From assembly GCA_025928185.1 (NCBI GenBank), contig JAICKA010000006.1:1-64000 (forward strand): a stretch of 64,000 nt of DNA. The letters run 5' to 3'. The notes below the pieces were generated by a model, which did no database searches, had not been told where the DNA came from, and saw only the letters and a program-made list of their open reading frames with translations. Positions 1 to 8,305 of the stretch are shown one piece after another. The position numbers and the translations under genes were made by a program. The DNA comes from Gemmatimonadaceae bacterium. Its GTDB lineage: Bacteria; Gemmatimonadota; Gemmatimonadetes; Gemmatimonadales; Gemmatimonadaceae. The first letter of the stretch is position 1. Every line of letters begins with the position of its first letter.

Positions 1-267
1 GAGCTCGCGACGGATGAACAGGCCGCCTTCGATCAGCGCGTCGACGGCGGACGTGACGGAGCCTTCGGTCGAGTTTTCGATCGGGACCACACCGTACGCC
101 GCAGCGCCGCGGCGGATCGCGTCGAACACGCCCTCGATCGTCGGCGCCTGGACGAACTCGGCAACGCGCGGGAACAGCTCGCGCGCCGCCATGTCGGTGA
201 AGGTGCCGGATGGTCCGAGGAACGCGACGCGTGGAGGCTGAGGAATGGGCGACGGCGACGGCGTCAC
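1..267 (-). CDS. pheA: Prephenate dehydratase, N-terminal part (runs off window)
   Basis: Converts prephenate to phenylpyruvate in phenylalanine synthesis. The visible 89 residues contain the family start VAFLGPSGTFT and, further on, GVVPIENSTEGSV, both typical of the periplasmic-binding-like catalytic domain of PheA. The rest of the catalytic domain and the ACT regulatory domain lie outside the window. I chose the GTG at 265-267 as start because its last two bases begin the TGA stop of the upstream kinase (GTGA overlap). That suggests translational coupling to the amino-sugar operon. The identity is clear from the motifs; the full length is unknown. Confidence 0.85.
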   Translation of the reverse strand, partial: MTPSPSPIPQPPRVAFLGPSGTFTDMAARELFPRVAEFVQAPTIEGVFDAIRRGAAAYGVVPIENSTEGSVTSAVDALIEGGLFIRREL

Positions 268-1196
268 GCCATCGCCTCACCCGCCATTCGCAGCGCGCCG
301 CGGACGGCGCCGCGCGCGGCAATCACCGGCTCGGTGTTGATCTGAGCGCCAGGCACAGCGGATTTCAACCGATGCTCGAGTCGCTTGCGCAGCGTGCTGC
401 CGCGAGCGAGCATGCCGCCCGACAGCGCCACGGGCAGCGCCGCGCGTTCGTCGCCGAACAGCTCGCGCGCCAATGCCCGCACGTGAAGCACCAGCTCTTC
501 GACGGCGAGACTGACGAGCGCATTGGCGCGCAGATCGCCCGCGTCGGCCACGCTCAACACCACCGGCGCGAGCGTGGCCAGCTGGCGCGGCGGCGCGTCT
601 GCGGCCCAGGTGATGAGGTCCGCGGTTTCATTCACCTGGGCGGCCGTGAGCACGGCGCCGGTGAGTACCGTTTCGGGTTCCCGTCCGTCCGCGGCGGCGG
701 TGACCACCGACAGAGCGCGGCGTCCGATCCACGCGCCGCTGCCCTCGTCGCCGCACACCGGTCCCCACCCGCCGCAGCGCGACGTAACGCCGGTCGGGCT
801 GCGCCCGAACGCGACCGATCCCGTGCCGCTGATCAGCAGCACGCCCGGACCGTCCCCAAATGCGTCGTCGAGCGCGATGCTGAAATCGGAATGGATCACC
901 AGCTCCGAGGCGAGGTCGCGGGCGATCAGCGCCTGCCACAGCGCCTGGCGCTCGTGCTCGCGACCCGCGCCGGCGACGCCGACGCACAGCACGCGCGGCG
1001 TCACGTGTGTCATCTCGCACGACGCGAGGGCATCGTGCACGACGTCGGCGATGACGGCGGCCGACTCCTCGGCGCGGCCGGGCCGAACCGCGCTTCCGGG
1101 GCCGACCGTTTCCGCTATGATGCCGCCATGTTCGTCGGCGACCATGGCGTGCGTCTTCGAGCCGCCGCCGTCGATTCCAATTACGATGAACGTCAT
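264..1196 (-). CDS. BadF/BadG-type N-acetylhexosamine kinase (GlcNAc or MurNAc kinase)
   Basis: A 310-residue kinase of the actin-like ATPase fold that probably phosphorylates a cytoplasmic amino sugar with ATP. The N-terminal phosphate loop reads GIDGGGSKTHAMVAD, and further on there are LISGTGSVAFGR and GGWGPVCGDEGSGAWIG, which are the ATP and sugar motifs of the N-acetylglucosamine kinase/MurK family. The ATG at 1194-1196 overlaps the stop of the upstream symporter (ATGA). Its operon also encodes a NagB-type deaminase and a symporter, so a role in GlcNAc or MurNAc salvage is likely. Family motifs alone do not separate GlcNAc from MurNAc as substrate. Confidence 0.85.
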   Translation of the reverse strand: MTFIVIGIDGGGSKTHAMVADEHGGIIAETVGPGSAVRPGRAEESAAVIADVVHDALASCEMTHVTPRVLCVGVAGAGREHERQALWQALIARDLASELVIHSDFSIALDDAFGDGPGVLLISGTGSVAFGRSPTGVTSRCGGWGPVCGDEGSGAWIGRRALSVVTAAADGREPETVLTGAVLTAAQVNETADLITWAADAPPRQLATLAPVVLSVADAGDLRANALVSLAVEELVLHVRALARELFGDERAALPVALSGGMLARGSTLRKRLEHRLKSAVPGAQINTEPVIAARGAVRGALRMAGEAMA

Positions 1197-2719
1197 GGTG
1201 TAGCGGCTCGCGCCGACACGTTCGGACCGTGCGTCAGCGAGCAGAGAATGGCGACGAGAAGAGTGATCGCCGTACCGATCAACACGTACCACGGATAGGC
1301 GATGGTGGATATCGGGGGCCCGAGCAGGCCGGCGGTCGCCGGCACGGCGGCGATGATCTGCTTCGCGAACACCACGACACTCATCACGAGGATGCCGACC
1401 GACATGCCGATGATCGCGTCGCGCTCGCGCGCCCGACGCCAAAAGATAGCGAGGAAGAAGCCGCCAAGCAGACCGCCGTACGTGAACGAGGCGATCGACA
1501 GCGCGACGATCACGACCGGCGTCTGCGCGTTCTCCGGAAAGAGCAGCGCGCCGCCGGTGAGCACGATGCCCCAGAACAGCGAGAAGAGCTTGCCGACGTG
1601 CAACGTGCGTGCGTCGTCCGCCGCCCGTTTCGTGAGCGGCAGATAGATGTCGTGCGTGGCGGCGGCTGACAGCGAGTTGATCGCGCCCGCGTGCGTGCTC
1701 ATCGTTGCGGCGAGCACCGCGGCGAGCAGCAGGCCCACGAGCCCGTGGGGCATCTTGTCGACGATGAACGTCGGGAAGATTGCATCGGGAATCGGGAAAG
1801 GGCGGCCGCCGTACACGCCCCACAATCCGACGCCGAGCATGAGGAAAATGGCAAACTGGATGATCACGGCAACGCCGCTCCCGATGACCGCGACCTGCGC
1901 GTCGCGCAGCGACTTTGCCGACAACAGGCGCTGGACGATGAGCTGGTCGGCGCCATGGGACGCCATCGACAGGAACGCGCCGCCGAGCAGGCCAGCGAGA
2001 ACGGTATTGGCGCGGTCGAAGCCGGTGTACGTGTCGATGAAGCGCAGCTTGTGGACGGCGTGCGCCGCGGTGAGGATCGAGCCCCAGCCGCCGGCGACGA
2101 AGTGGCCGGCGAGCACGATGGCCGACAGTCCGCCAATGATGTAGACGGACGCCTGCACGATCTCGGTCCAGATCACGGCGCGCATGCCGCCCTTGATCGT
2201 ATAGAGAATCGTCAAGGTGCCGAGGACGAGGACGGCGACCGGCATGACGGCGGCGCGCGGCAGCAGCGGGCCGATGATCAGCGCGATCGGAACCGCCGTC
2301 GCGAACACGCGCACGGAGTCCGCCATGCCGCGCGTGACCATGAAGACGATCGACGTGAACCGGCGCGCGCCAATGCCGAACCGCTGCTCGAGCAACGCGT
2401 ACGCCGTGACGAGATTCCCCTCGTAGTACCGCGGCAGCAGCGTGAACGCGAGCACGATGCGCCCGAGCAGATAGCCGGCGGCGATCTGGAGAAAGCCCAG
2501 ATCCGTCATGTACGCCAGGCCGGGAATACTGATGAACGTCAGCGCGCTCGTCTCGGTGGCGACGATCGAGAACATCACTGCCCACCAGGGCATCGAGCGA
2601 TCGGTGACGAAATAATCGCGCGAGTCACGCTGCCGCCGCCCGACATACATGCCGAGCAGCGTGATGCCGACCAGATAGACGATGATGACGAGAAAATCGA
2701 GGGCGTTCAGCCCGCGCAT
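1193..2719 (-). CDS. Sodium:solute symporter (SSS family), amino-sugar operon
   Basis: A 508-residue polytopic membrane protein with about 13 hydrophobic helices. The first helix is followed by GRRQRDSRDYFVTDR and then MPWWAVMFSIVATETSA, the usual start of SSS transporters with the Na+-site region. TILYTIKGGMRAVIWTE in the middle is another family hallmark. It imports a solute with Na+. Its ATG follows the stop of the nagB fusion with no gap (TAG-ATG), and its own stop overlaps the kinase start. Position in the operon suggests an amino sugar or muropeptide sugar as substrate; this is inference. Confidence 0.85.
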   Translation of the reverse strand: MRGLNALDFLVIIVYLVGITLLGMYVGRRQRDSRDYFVTDRSMPWWAVMFSIVATETSALTFISIPGLAYMTDLGFLQIAAGYLLGRIVLAFTLLPRYYEGNLVTAYALLEQRFGIGARRFTSIVFMVTRGMADSVRVFATAVPIALIIGPLLPRAAVMPVAVLVLGTLTILYTIKGGMRAVIWTEIVQASVYIIGGLSAIVLAGHFVAGGWGSILTAAHAVHKLRFIDTYTGFDRANTVLAGLLGGAFLSMASHGADQLIVQRLLSAKSLRDAQVAVIGSGVAVIIQFAIFLMLGVGLWGVYGGRPFPIPDAIFPTFIVDKMPHGLVGLLLAAVLAATMSTHAGAINSLSAAATHDIYLPLTKRAADDARTLHVGKLFSLFWGIVLTGGALLFPENAQTPVVIVALSIASFTYGGLLGGFFLAIFWRRARERDAIIGMSVGILVMSVVVFAKQIIAAVPATAGLLGPPISTIAYPWYVLIGTAITLLVAILCSLTHGPNVSARAATP

Positions 2720-4687
2720 CTACTCGACCACATAGGCCTCCATGGCGAAGTACTCGGCGAGCCCGAGCCGGTCCAGCTCAGCGGCCGTGCCCTTGTTGCG
2801 CGCTTCCACGCGCTGCCAAAACTCGCGCTCGTCGTACCCGCCAGGGAAGGGGGCCGAGTCTTTTTGCGACTGATGCTTGAAGATCGCCTGGATCTTGAGC
2901 CGCAGCTCCTCCTGCGAGAGCGGCACGAGCCAGGTGGCCTCGTGAATCGGCCACTCCTGCCATGCGCCGCGATACAACCAGACTTCGGGCTGGCGTACTC
3001 GGCCAGATGTGCCGGTGTCGCCGTCGTCCGACGGCGCGCGCTCGGCCAGCGCGCGGTCGATCGCCTCCTTGCACATGCGATGCGTGCCGTGCGGGTCCGA
3101 GAGATCGCCGGCAACGAAGATGAGATCCGGCTGAATCTCGGCGAGCAGCTCGCGCACGATCGCCACGTCGGCCGGTCCGATCGGATCCTTGCGCACTTTG
3201 CCCGTCTGATAGAACGGCAGGTTGAGAAAGCGCGCCGCGCTGCGCGGCAGGCCGACGGTCTCGATGCCGCTCACCGCTTCCGCTTCGCGCAGGAGGCGCT
3301 TGATGTCCTGCACCTCGGGAATGTCGACTTCGCCCGGGTGCTTCCGATCGAGACATTCGTTCACGCGCGTCGCGAGCGCCTGCACGGGCTGCTCGTCGAG
3401 GCGACCTTCTGCCGCGAGACGCTGGAGGAAATCGACATAGCGGCGCACGTCGTGATCGAACACCGCAATGTTGCCACTCGTCATGTACGCGACGGTGATG
3501 TCGTTGTCATTCTCGGTGAGCTTGCGCAGAATGCCGCCCATCGAGATCACGTCGTCGTCCGGATGCGGGGAGAAGCAGATGATCTTCTGGCCCACGGGCA
3601 GCTTCGACTTGCCGCGGATCTTTGCGCCGAGGACGTTGAAGACCTTGCCGTTCACCTCGCCCGGCGAGCCGAACTTCGCGACGAGCGACGACATGCGGGC
3701 GTCGGCGTAGTCGCGCTGCGTGAGCTTGAGAATCGCCTTGCCCGTCTGCTGCGAGAGCCAGATCACTGCGCGGACGATGAGGTCCTGCGTCCACGTGACT
3801 TCGTCGATCAGCCACGGCGTCTTGATGCGCGTCAGCTCGGCGGCGGCGGCGCGATCGATGTAGAACGTGGTATTCGGGTGCTCCTGCAGGAACGTCGCGG
3901 CCACCTCGAGATCGATCTCGCCTTCGACCGCGCGCTGGACGATGCTGGCCTTGTGCTCACCCGTCGCAATGATGGCGATCTCGCGAGCCTCGAGAATCGT
4001 CGCGATGCCCATCGTCACCGCCTCGCGCGGGACGTATTCCTCGCCGAAGAAGTCGGCCGCCGCATCGCGTCGCGTGACGGCGTCGAGCGTGACGAGTCGC
4101 GTGCGACTGTCGGCGCCGGAGCCGGGCTCGTTGAAGCCGATGTGGCCGGTCTTGCCGATTCCGAGAATTTGAAAGTCGATCCCGCCGGCGCGCGCGATCG
4201 CGGCCTCGTAGCGCAGCGCCGCCTCCTCGATGTCCTCGCGCGGGAGACCGCCGGGCGGGATGTGGACGTTCGCCGGATCGATGTCGATGTGCGAGAACAG
4301 ATTCTCCCACATGAACCGATGGTAGGAGTGAATGCTCTCCTTCGGCATCGGATAGTACTCGTCGAGATTGAACGTCACGACGTTGGCGAAGCTCAGATGC
4401 TCCGTTTCGTGCATCCGAATCAGCTCACGATACACGCCAATCGGCGTCGAGCCCGTTGCCAGCCCGAGAACCGTCTGCTCGCCGGACGCGTCGCGCTCGC
4501 GAATGAGCGCTGCAATCCGATCCGCGACGAGCCGAGCGATGGCTTCGTGGTCTTCGACGACCACCGTGCGGATGCGTTCGGTGCCGAGAGGCGAATGCGA
4601 AACACGAGAGGGCCCGCGATTCTGTGAATCGCGGGCCCTCTCCGTCACGACCGCATCTCGGCGCATGCCTGCGACCGATCGTTCCAT
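2720..4687 (-). CDS. nagB: Glucosamine-6-phosphate deaminase fused to a PIG-L-type deacetylase domain
   Basis: A 655-residue two-domain enzyme. Residues about 40-300 are a NagB sugar-phosphate isomerase domain with GLATGSTPIGVY, NLDEYYPM and GIGKTGHIGFNEPGS. From about residue 370 a PIG-L/LmbE domain follows, with the metal motif SPHPDDDVISMGG and later DPHGTH. NagB opens and deaminates glucosamine-6-P to fructose-6-P; the PIG-L part could remove an N-acetyl group. The residue matching E. coli Asp141 is Thr180 (KTGH instead of NDGH), while His182 and Glu187 are kept. The long NagB form of Bacteroidetes-type genomes has, from memory, the same layout. Start 4687 has a good AGGTG ribosome site 5 nt upstream. 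A strong hairpin lies inside codons 16-28, so a start after it, such as the GTG at 4562-4564, cannot be excluded. Confidence 0.88.
   Translation of the reverse strand: MERSVAGMRRDAVVTERARDSQNRGPSRVSHSPLGTERIRTVVVEDHEAIARLVADRIAALIRERDASGEQTVLGLATGSTPIGVYRELIRMHETEHLSFANVVTFNLDEYYPMPKESIHSYHRFMWENLFSHIDIDPANVHIPPGGLPREDIEEAALRYEAAIARAGGIDFQILGIGKTGHIGFNEPGSGADSRTRLVTLDAVTRRDAAADFFGEEYVPREAVTMGIATILEAREIAIIATGEHKASIVQRAVEGEIDLEVAATFLQEHPNTTFYIDRAAAAELTRIKTPWLIDEVTWTQDLIVRAVIWLSQQTGKAILKLTQRDYADARMSSLVAKFGSPGEVNGKVFNVLGAKIRGKSKLPVGQKIICFSPHPDDDVISMGGILRKLTENDNDITVAYMTSGNIAVFDHDVRRYVDFLQRLAAEGRLDEQPVQALATRVNECLDRKHPGEVDIPEVQDIKRLLREAEAVSGIETVGLPRSAARFLNLPFYQTGKVRKDPIGPADVAIVRELLAEIQPDLIFVAGDLSDPHGTHRMCKEAIDRALAERAPSDDGDTGTSGRVRQPEVWLYRGAWQEWPIHEATWLVPLSQEELRLKIQAIFKHQSQKDSAPFPGGYDEREFWQRVEARNKGTAAELDRLGLAEYFAMEAYVVE
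4606..4642 (-). terminator. Perfect 17-bp hairpin between erpA and nagB (terminator or attenuator)
   Basis: Arms at 4606-4622 and 4626-4642 are perfectly complementary, with a 3-nt loop. On the minus strand the second arm is followed by GTGTTTCG, so there is no real T-run. The hairpin sits just after the erpA stop and within the first codons of the nagB frame. It may end part of the erpA transcription or attenuate nagB. The structure is certain; its function is not. Confidence 0.6.
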
Positions 4688-4709
4688 TGTTACACCTGCG
4701 ACACTCAGG

Positions 4710-5066
4710 TTACGCCGAGAACGAGCTGCCGCAACCGCAGCCGCCCGTTGCATTCGGATTCTTGAAGGTGAAACCGGAGCCCTGCATCGACGAGACGTAG
4801 TCGATCGTCACGCCGTTGATGTATTGCGCGGAGAACGGATCGACGAACACGCGCCACTCGCCCTGTTCAACGATGAGGTCGTCTTCGGCAGCCTCGTCCT
4901 CAATGAGCAGCCCGTATTTGAAGCCGCTGCAGCCGCCGGGTTGCACGCTGACGCGAAGCCCACCCTTGGCGGGATCGACGTTCTCCTGCTCCATGAACTT
5001 CTTCACTTCGGTGGAGGCGGCCGACGTCACGGTCACCAGCACCTCGGGTTGATTCATCGTGCTCAT
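4710..5066 (-). CDS. erpA: Iron-sulfur cluster insertion protein, ErpA/IscA type
   Basis: A 118-residue A-type Fe-S carrier that takes clusters from the assembly scaffold and delivers them to apo-proteins. The three conserved cysteines are present, one in QPGGCSGFKYG and two in the C-terminal GGCGCGS. The ATG at 5064-5066 is preceded by GGAGG with an 8-nt spacer, so the longer in-frame extension into the upstream repeat is not used. A sigma70-like promoter lies just upstream at 5092-5120. It is followed 22 bp later by the nagB fusion, an unusual neighbour. The A-type carrier assignment is firm; ErpA versus IscA is less so. Confidence 0.9.
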   Translation of the reverse strand: MSTMNQPEVLVTVTSAASTEVKKFMEQENVDPAKGGLRVSVQPGGCSGFKYGLLIEDEAAEDDLIVEQGEWRVFVDPFSAQYINGVTIDYVSSMQGSGFTFKNPNATGGCGCGSSFSA

Positions 5067-5091
5067 AAGTCGGACCTCCATTGGTCCCGGA

Positions 5092-5120
5092 AAATTAGCG
5101 GGGTTGGAGAGGTGATACAA
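5092..5120 (-). promoter_or_regulatory. Predicted sigma70 promoter of erpA
   Basis: On the minus strand there is TTGTAT (5115-5120), a 17-bp spacer and TAATTT (5092-5097). Transcription would start near 5085, leaving a leader of about 20 nt that holds the GGAGG site. The layout matches the promoter found for the tRNA-Leu in this window. Confidence 0.6.
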
Positions 5121-5235
5121 CGGTGGAACGGTGGAACGGTGGAACGGTGGAACGGGGAACGGCTGCGATTTCAGGCCTGAGATCTCGGATCTCGGCAGCT
5201 TCCGTTCATCCGTTCCACCATTCCTCCGTTCCACC
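5121..5235. repeat. Tandem 8-bp CGGTGGAA repeat with inverted copies downstream
   Basis: Four head-to-tail copies of CGGTGGAA span 5121-5152. Complementary words CCGTTCCACC occur at 5210-5219 and 5226-5235, so the region can fold back on itself. Between them is a short stretch rich in GATCTCGG words. It fills the gap between the symporter stop and the erpA promoter. The units are too short and lack spacers, so this is not a CRISPR array. Confidence 0.8.
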
Positions 5236-5240
5236 GTCTT

Positions 5241-7106
5241 TCAATCCGCCGCCTCCGCGCTCAACTCTTCGCGAACCGCGACCTCTGCCGGCGGTGGCGG
5301 CTCGGAGCGGAACGAGCGCGCGATCCAGGCGAACGCGAGGGCCGCGATGGCGAGCATGATGAATCCGCTCGTCAGCTCGCCGAAGATCAATTTGCCGCTG
5401 CCGAACAAGGACGCATACACGGCCACGATGCCAGCGATCCAGTTCGTCCAGGCCAGCGCGCCGCCCGGGATCGACTCGCGACCCAGGCCCAGTCGCTCGG
5501 ACACGCGCCTCCATCCGGGCCCACCGGGACGCACTCGCAGATAGAAGGTATCGAGCACCGCCGGGGCCTCGGGAGCGGTCAGATACGTCACCGCCAGCCA
5601 GACCACCGTGCTCACCGCGACGGTGATCAGCATGATCACGGAGTCGGTGCGCGGATCGTCAGCCGGGAACCAGCGACCCGGCACGGTCAGAAAGCAAATG
5701 GCGGACACGACGAACGAGGCAATCATCGCGCTGATTTCCGACCAGGCGCTGATGCGCCACCAGTACCAGCGCAGAATCAACACGAGCCCGGTGCCGGCGC
5801 CGATCGCGAGCAGGAACTTCCACGCGCCCTCCACCGACGAGAGCTGCCAGCTCACGACCGACGAGGCCAGAAAGAGAGCCACCGTCGTCCACCGCGAGAC
5901 TTTCACGTAGTGCCGCTCCGCGGCGACCTTGTTGAGGAATCGGCGGTACACGTCGTTGACGAGGTACGATGCTCCCCAGTTGAGCTGCGTGGCCACGGTC
6001 GACATGTACGCGGCGGCGAAGCCGGCCATCATGAATCCGCGCCACGGTGTCGGGAGCAGATCGACGAATGCCTGCACGTACGCGGCTTCGTGGTCGTGCG
6101 TCGGACCGATGCCATTCGGATAGAGAATCACCGTGGCGAGACCGGTGATGATCCACGGCCACGGCCGTAGCGCGTACTGCGCGACCTGGAACGACAGCGT
6201 GGCCAGCACGCCGTCGCGTTCCGTACGCGCGGAGAAGATGCGTTGCGCGATGTACCCGCCGCCGCCCGGCTCGGCGCCCGGATACCACGCCGCCCACCAC
6301 TGCACGCCGAGGAATACCGCGAGTGTCAACAGCGGCATCCACGCGTAGGTTGTGATGCCGTGCGTCGTCACGGTGATCGGCATCACGGACAGCGCAGCCG
6401 TCTGGCTGCCGAAATGCGCGATGAGCTTGGTCTTCATCGCCGGCATGCCGCCAACGGCAGACACCGCGAACACGGCGAGCACGGTCACCGCCGCCATCTT
6501 GATCACGAACTGCACGAGATCGGTCCACAGCACCGCCCACATGCCGGCGGCGACCGAATACGACATCGTGATCACGAAGCAGATGCCGATGGCGATCATG
6601 TCGCCCGGAATCGTGATGCCCGCGACGACGACCGGCCGGAGCCCCAGCGAGATCGTGAGAATCTTGATCATCGCCCGCGTGACCCAGCCGAGGATGATCA
6701 GGTTGATCGGCACCGCGAGATAGAGCGCGCGGAAGACCCGGAGCGTCGCCGCGGGCTTGCCGCTGTACCGCACCTCGGCGAATTCGACATCCGTCATCAC
6801 GTTGGCGCGGCGCCACAATCGGGCGAAGAAGAACACGGTGAGCATGCCGCTCATCAGCATGTTCCACCACAGCCAGTTGCCGGCGACACCATGCGACGAC
6901 ACGAGTCCCGTCACGACGAGCGGCGTGTCGGCAGCGAACGTCGTCGCTACCATCGACGCGCCGGCGAGCCACCAGGGCACCGCGCGGCCGGAGATGAAAT
7001 ACTCCGACAGGCTCTCGCCGCCCTTCCGCGTGAATGCGAGGCCGATGCCGGCCGAGAGCAGGAAGTAGCTGGCGACGATCGCCCAATCGACCCAGGTCAG
7101 AGTCAT
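5241..7106 (-). CDS. Sodium:solute symporter (SSS family), partner of the serine hydrolase
   Basis: A 621-residue multi-helix inner-membrane protein. The start WAIVASYFLLSAGIGLAFTR, then SEYFISGRAVPWWLAG and SMVATTFAADTP, are SSS signatures, as is AAGMWAVLWTDLVQF. It is longer at its C-terminus than the other symporter in this window and only distantly similar to it. Its ATG overlaps the stop of the AmiE-like hydrolase (ATGA at 7103-7106), so the two are made together. It probably imports a product released by NamZ and the hydrolase in the periplasm, for example MurNAc or a muropeptide fragment; this is inference from context. Confidence 0.85.
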   Translation of the reverse strand: MTLTWVDWAIVASYFLLSAGIGLAFTRKGGESLSEYFISGRAVPWWLAGASMVATTFAADTPLVVTGLVSSHGVAGNWLWWNMLMSGMLTVFFFARLWRRANVMTDVEFAEVRYSGKPAATLRVFRALYLAVPINLIILGWVTRAMIKILTISLGLRPVVVAGITIPGDMIAIGICFVITMSYSVAAGMWAVLWTDLVQFVIKMAAVTVLAVFAVSAVGGMPAMKTKLIAHFGSQTAALSVMPITVTTHGITTYAWMPLLTLAVFLGVQWWAAWYPGAEPGGGGYIAQRIFSARTERDGVLATLSFQVAQYALRPWPWIITGLATVILYPNGIGPTHDHEAAYVQAFVDLLPTPWRGFMMAGFAAAYMSTVATQLNWGASYLVNDVYRRFLNKVAAERHYVKVSRWTTVALFLASSVVSWQLSSVEGAWKFLLAIGAGTGLVLILRWYWWRISAWSEISAMIASFVVSAICFLTVPGRWFPADDPRTDSVIMLITVAVSTVVWLAVTYLTAPEAPAVLDTFYLRVRPGGPGWRRVSERLGLGRESIPGGALAWTNWIAGIVAVYASLFGSGKLIFGELTSGFIMLAIAALAFAWIARSFRSEPPPPAEVAVREELSAEAAD

Positions 7107-8305
7107 TGATGGGCCGACGACAGGAGGACGCTCATCACCGCATCAGCCAGCTGAATGCGCACGCGATTCTCGCGGTTGTTCGCGCGCGTTGGGTCGACGC
7201 GGTTGGTCAGCAGGATGATGAACACGTTGTGATCCGGATCGATCCAGATGGAGGTACCGGTGAAGCCGGTGTGTCCGAACGCGTCTTCCGACATCAGATG
7301 GCCGGCGGAATTCGTCCCGCTCGGCTTCTGCCAACCCAGCGCCCGGTCGGCGACCTGCCGCTTCGTGAAGACGGGAATGAGCGCGGCCGGTAACACCCGT
7401 GTGCCGTCGATCACGCCATGATTGAGGTACATCTGCGCGAACCGGGTCAGATCGTGCGCGCTGCTGAAGAGGCCCGCGTGCGCCGACACACCGCCGAGAT
7501 AGTACGCGCGTTCGTCGTGGACCTTGCCGCGAACGAGACCGCCGCGCTTCGGGTCGAACTCGGTCGGGGCGATGCGCGGAATGAGCGAGGCCGGCGGCTT
7601 GTACATCGTCTCGTGCATGCCCGCCGGCTCGAACACGTGCTCGTGCAAATAGACATCGAGCGTCTGCCCGGTGATCTTCTCGAGCACGCGGCCGAGCATA
7701 TAGGCTCCGATGTCGCTGTAGACCATGCGTGCGCCGGGCGTGGTGTCGAGCGGGGTATTGAACATCAACTTGGCGAGGCTGTCCGGGTCATGCGTGATCT
7801 GATCGTAGGGTTCGAACGCCGGCAGCCCCGAGGTGTGCGTGATCAGATGGCGAATCGTGACCTCACTCTTGTGCGGTCCGGTCCAATCCGGCAGATAGCG
7901 CTGCACGGGCGCGTCCATGTCGATGCGGCCCTGAGCGTCCAGCTGCATGATGCCGCTCGTCAATCCGATTACCTTCGTGAGCGACGCGAGATCCCAGAGC
8001 GTATGCTCGTTCGGCACGGGACTCGGCGCCCAATCGAGATGTCCAACGGCATGCTGCGCGATGACTCGCGTCCGCGTGCCGACGACGGCGATCGCACCGG
8101 GATAGGCGCTGTCGGCCAGACCTCGCGCCAGCACATTGGCAACGGAGTCGCGAATGGCCGCATCGGCCTGAGGTGACAGCTGGGCTTCGCCTGATGAGGG
8201 GCCGGCGGGTACGGATTGCGCAGGAACGGCTTGCGCCGGACGGCAGCCGACGACGAGAAGCGCTGCGACGAGAACGACGCCGACGGAGGATCGAGGGATA
8301 TGCAT
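7103..8305 (-). CDS. Serine hydrolase of the beta-lactamase family, AmiE-like lipoprotein
   Basis: A 400-residue secreted hydrolase with a lipoprotein signal peptide (hydrophobic run ending LLVVGC). The class C beta-lactamase-type active site is visible as ASLTK (SxxK), YSDIG (Y-S-D/N) and HTGFTG near the C-terminus. In Bacillus subtilis a protein of this family, AmiE, removes the peptide from MurNAc and is encoded beside NagZ and NamZ. Here it is divergent from namZ, so the same role is plausible. D,D-carboxypeptidase or esterase activity cannot be excluded. Its ATG shares the palindrome ATGCAT with the namZ start. No clear ribosome site is visible. Confidence 0.8.
   Translation of the reverse strand: MHIPRSSVGVVLVAALLVVGCRPAQAVPAQSVPAGPSSGEAQLSPQADAAIRDSVANVLARGLADSAYPGAIAVVGTRTRVIAQHAVGHLDWAPSPVPNEHTLWDLASLTKVIGLTSGIMQLDAQGRIDMDAPVQRYLPDWTGPHKSEVTIRHLITHTSGLPAFEPYDQITHDPDSLAKLMFNTPLDTTPGARMVYSDIGAYMLGRVLEKITGQTLDVYLHEHVFEPAGMHETMYKPPASLIPRIAPTEFDPKRGGLVRGKVHDERAYYLGGVSAHAGLFSSAHDLTRFAQMYLNHGVIDGTRVLPAALIPVFTKRQVADRALGWQKPSGTNSAGHLMSEDAFGHTGFTGTSIWIDPDHNVFIILLTNRVDPTRANNRENRVRIQLADAVMSVLLSSAHQ

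Noticed and set aside
1691-4627. Very long plus-strand open frame opposite nagB and the symporter
   Set aside because: Arg/His/Asp-rich composition without any family motif. It is the antisense shadow of real minus-strand genes in high-GC DNA.
5121-5152. CRISPR-like repeat
   Set aside because: Units of 8 bp without spacers and no cas genes nearby.
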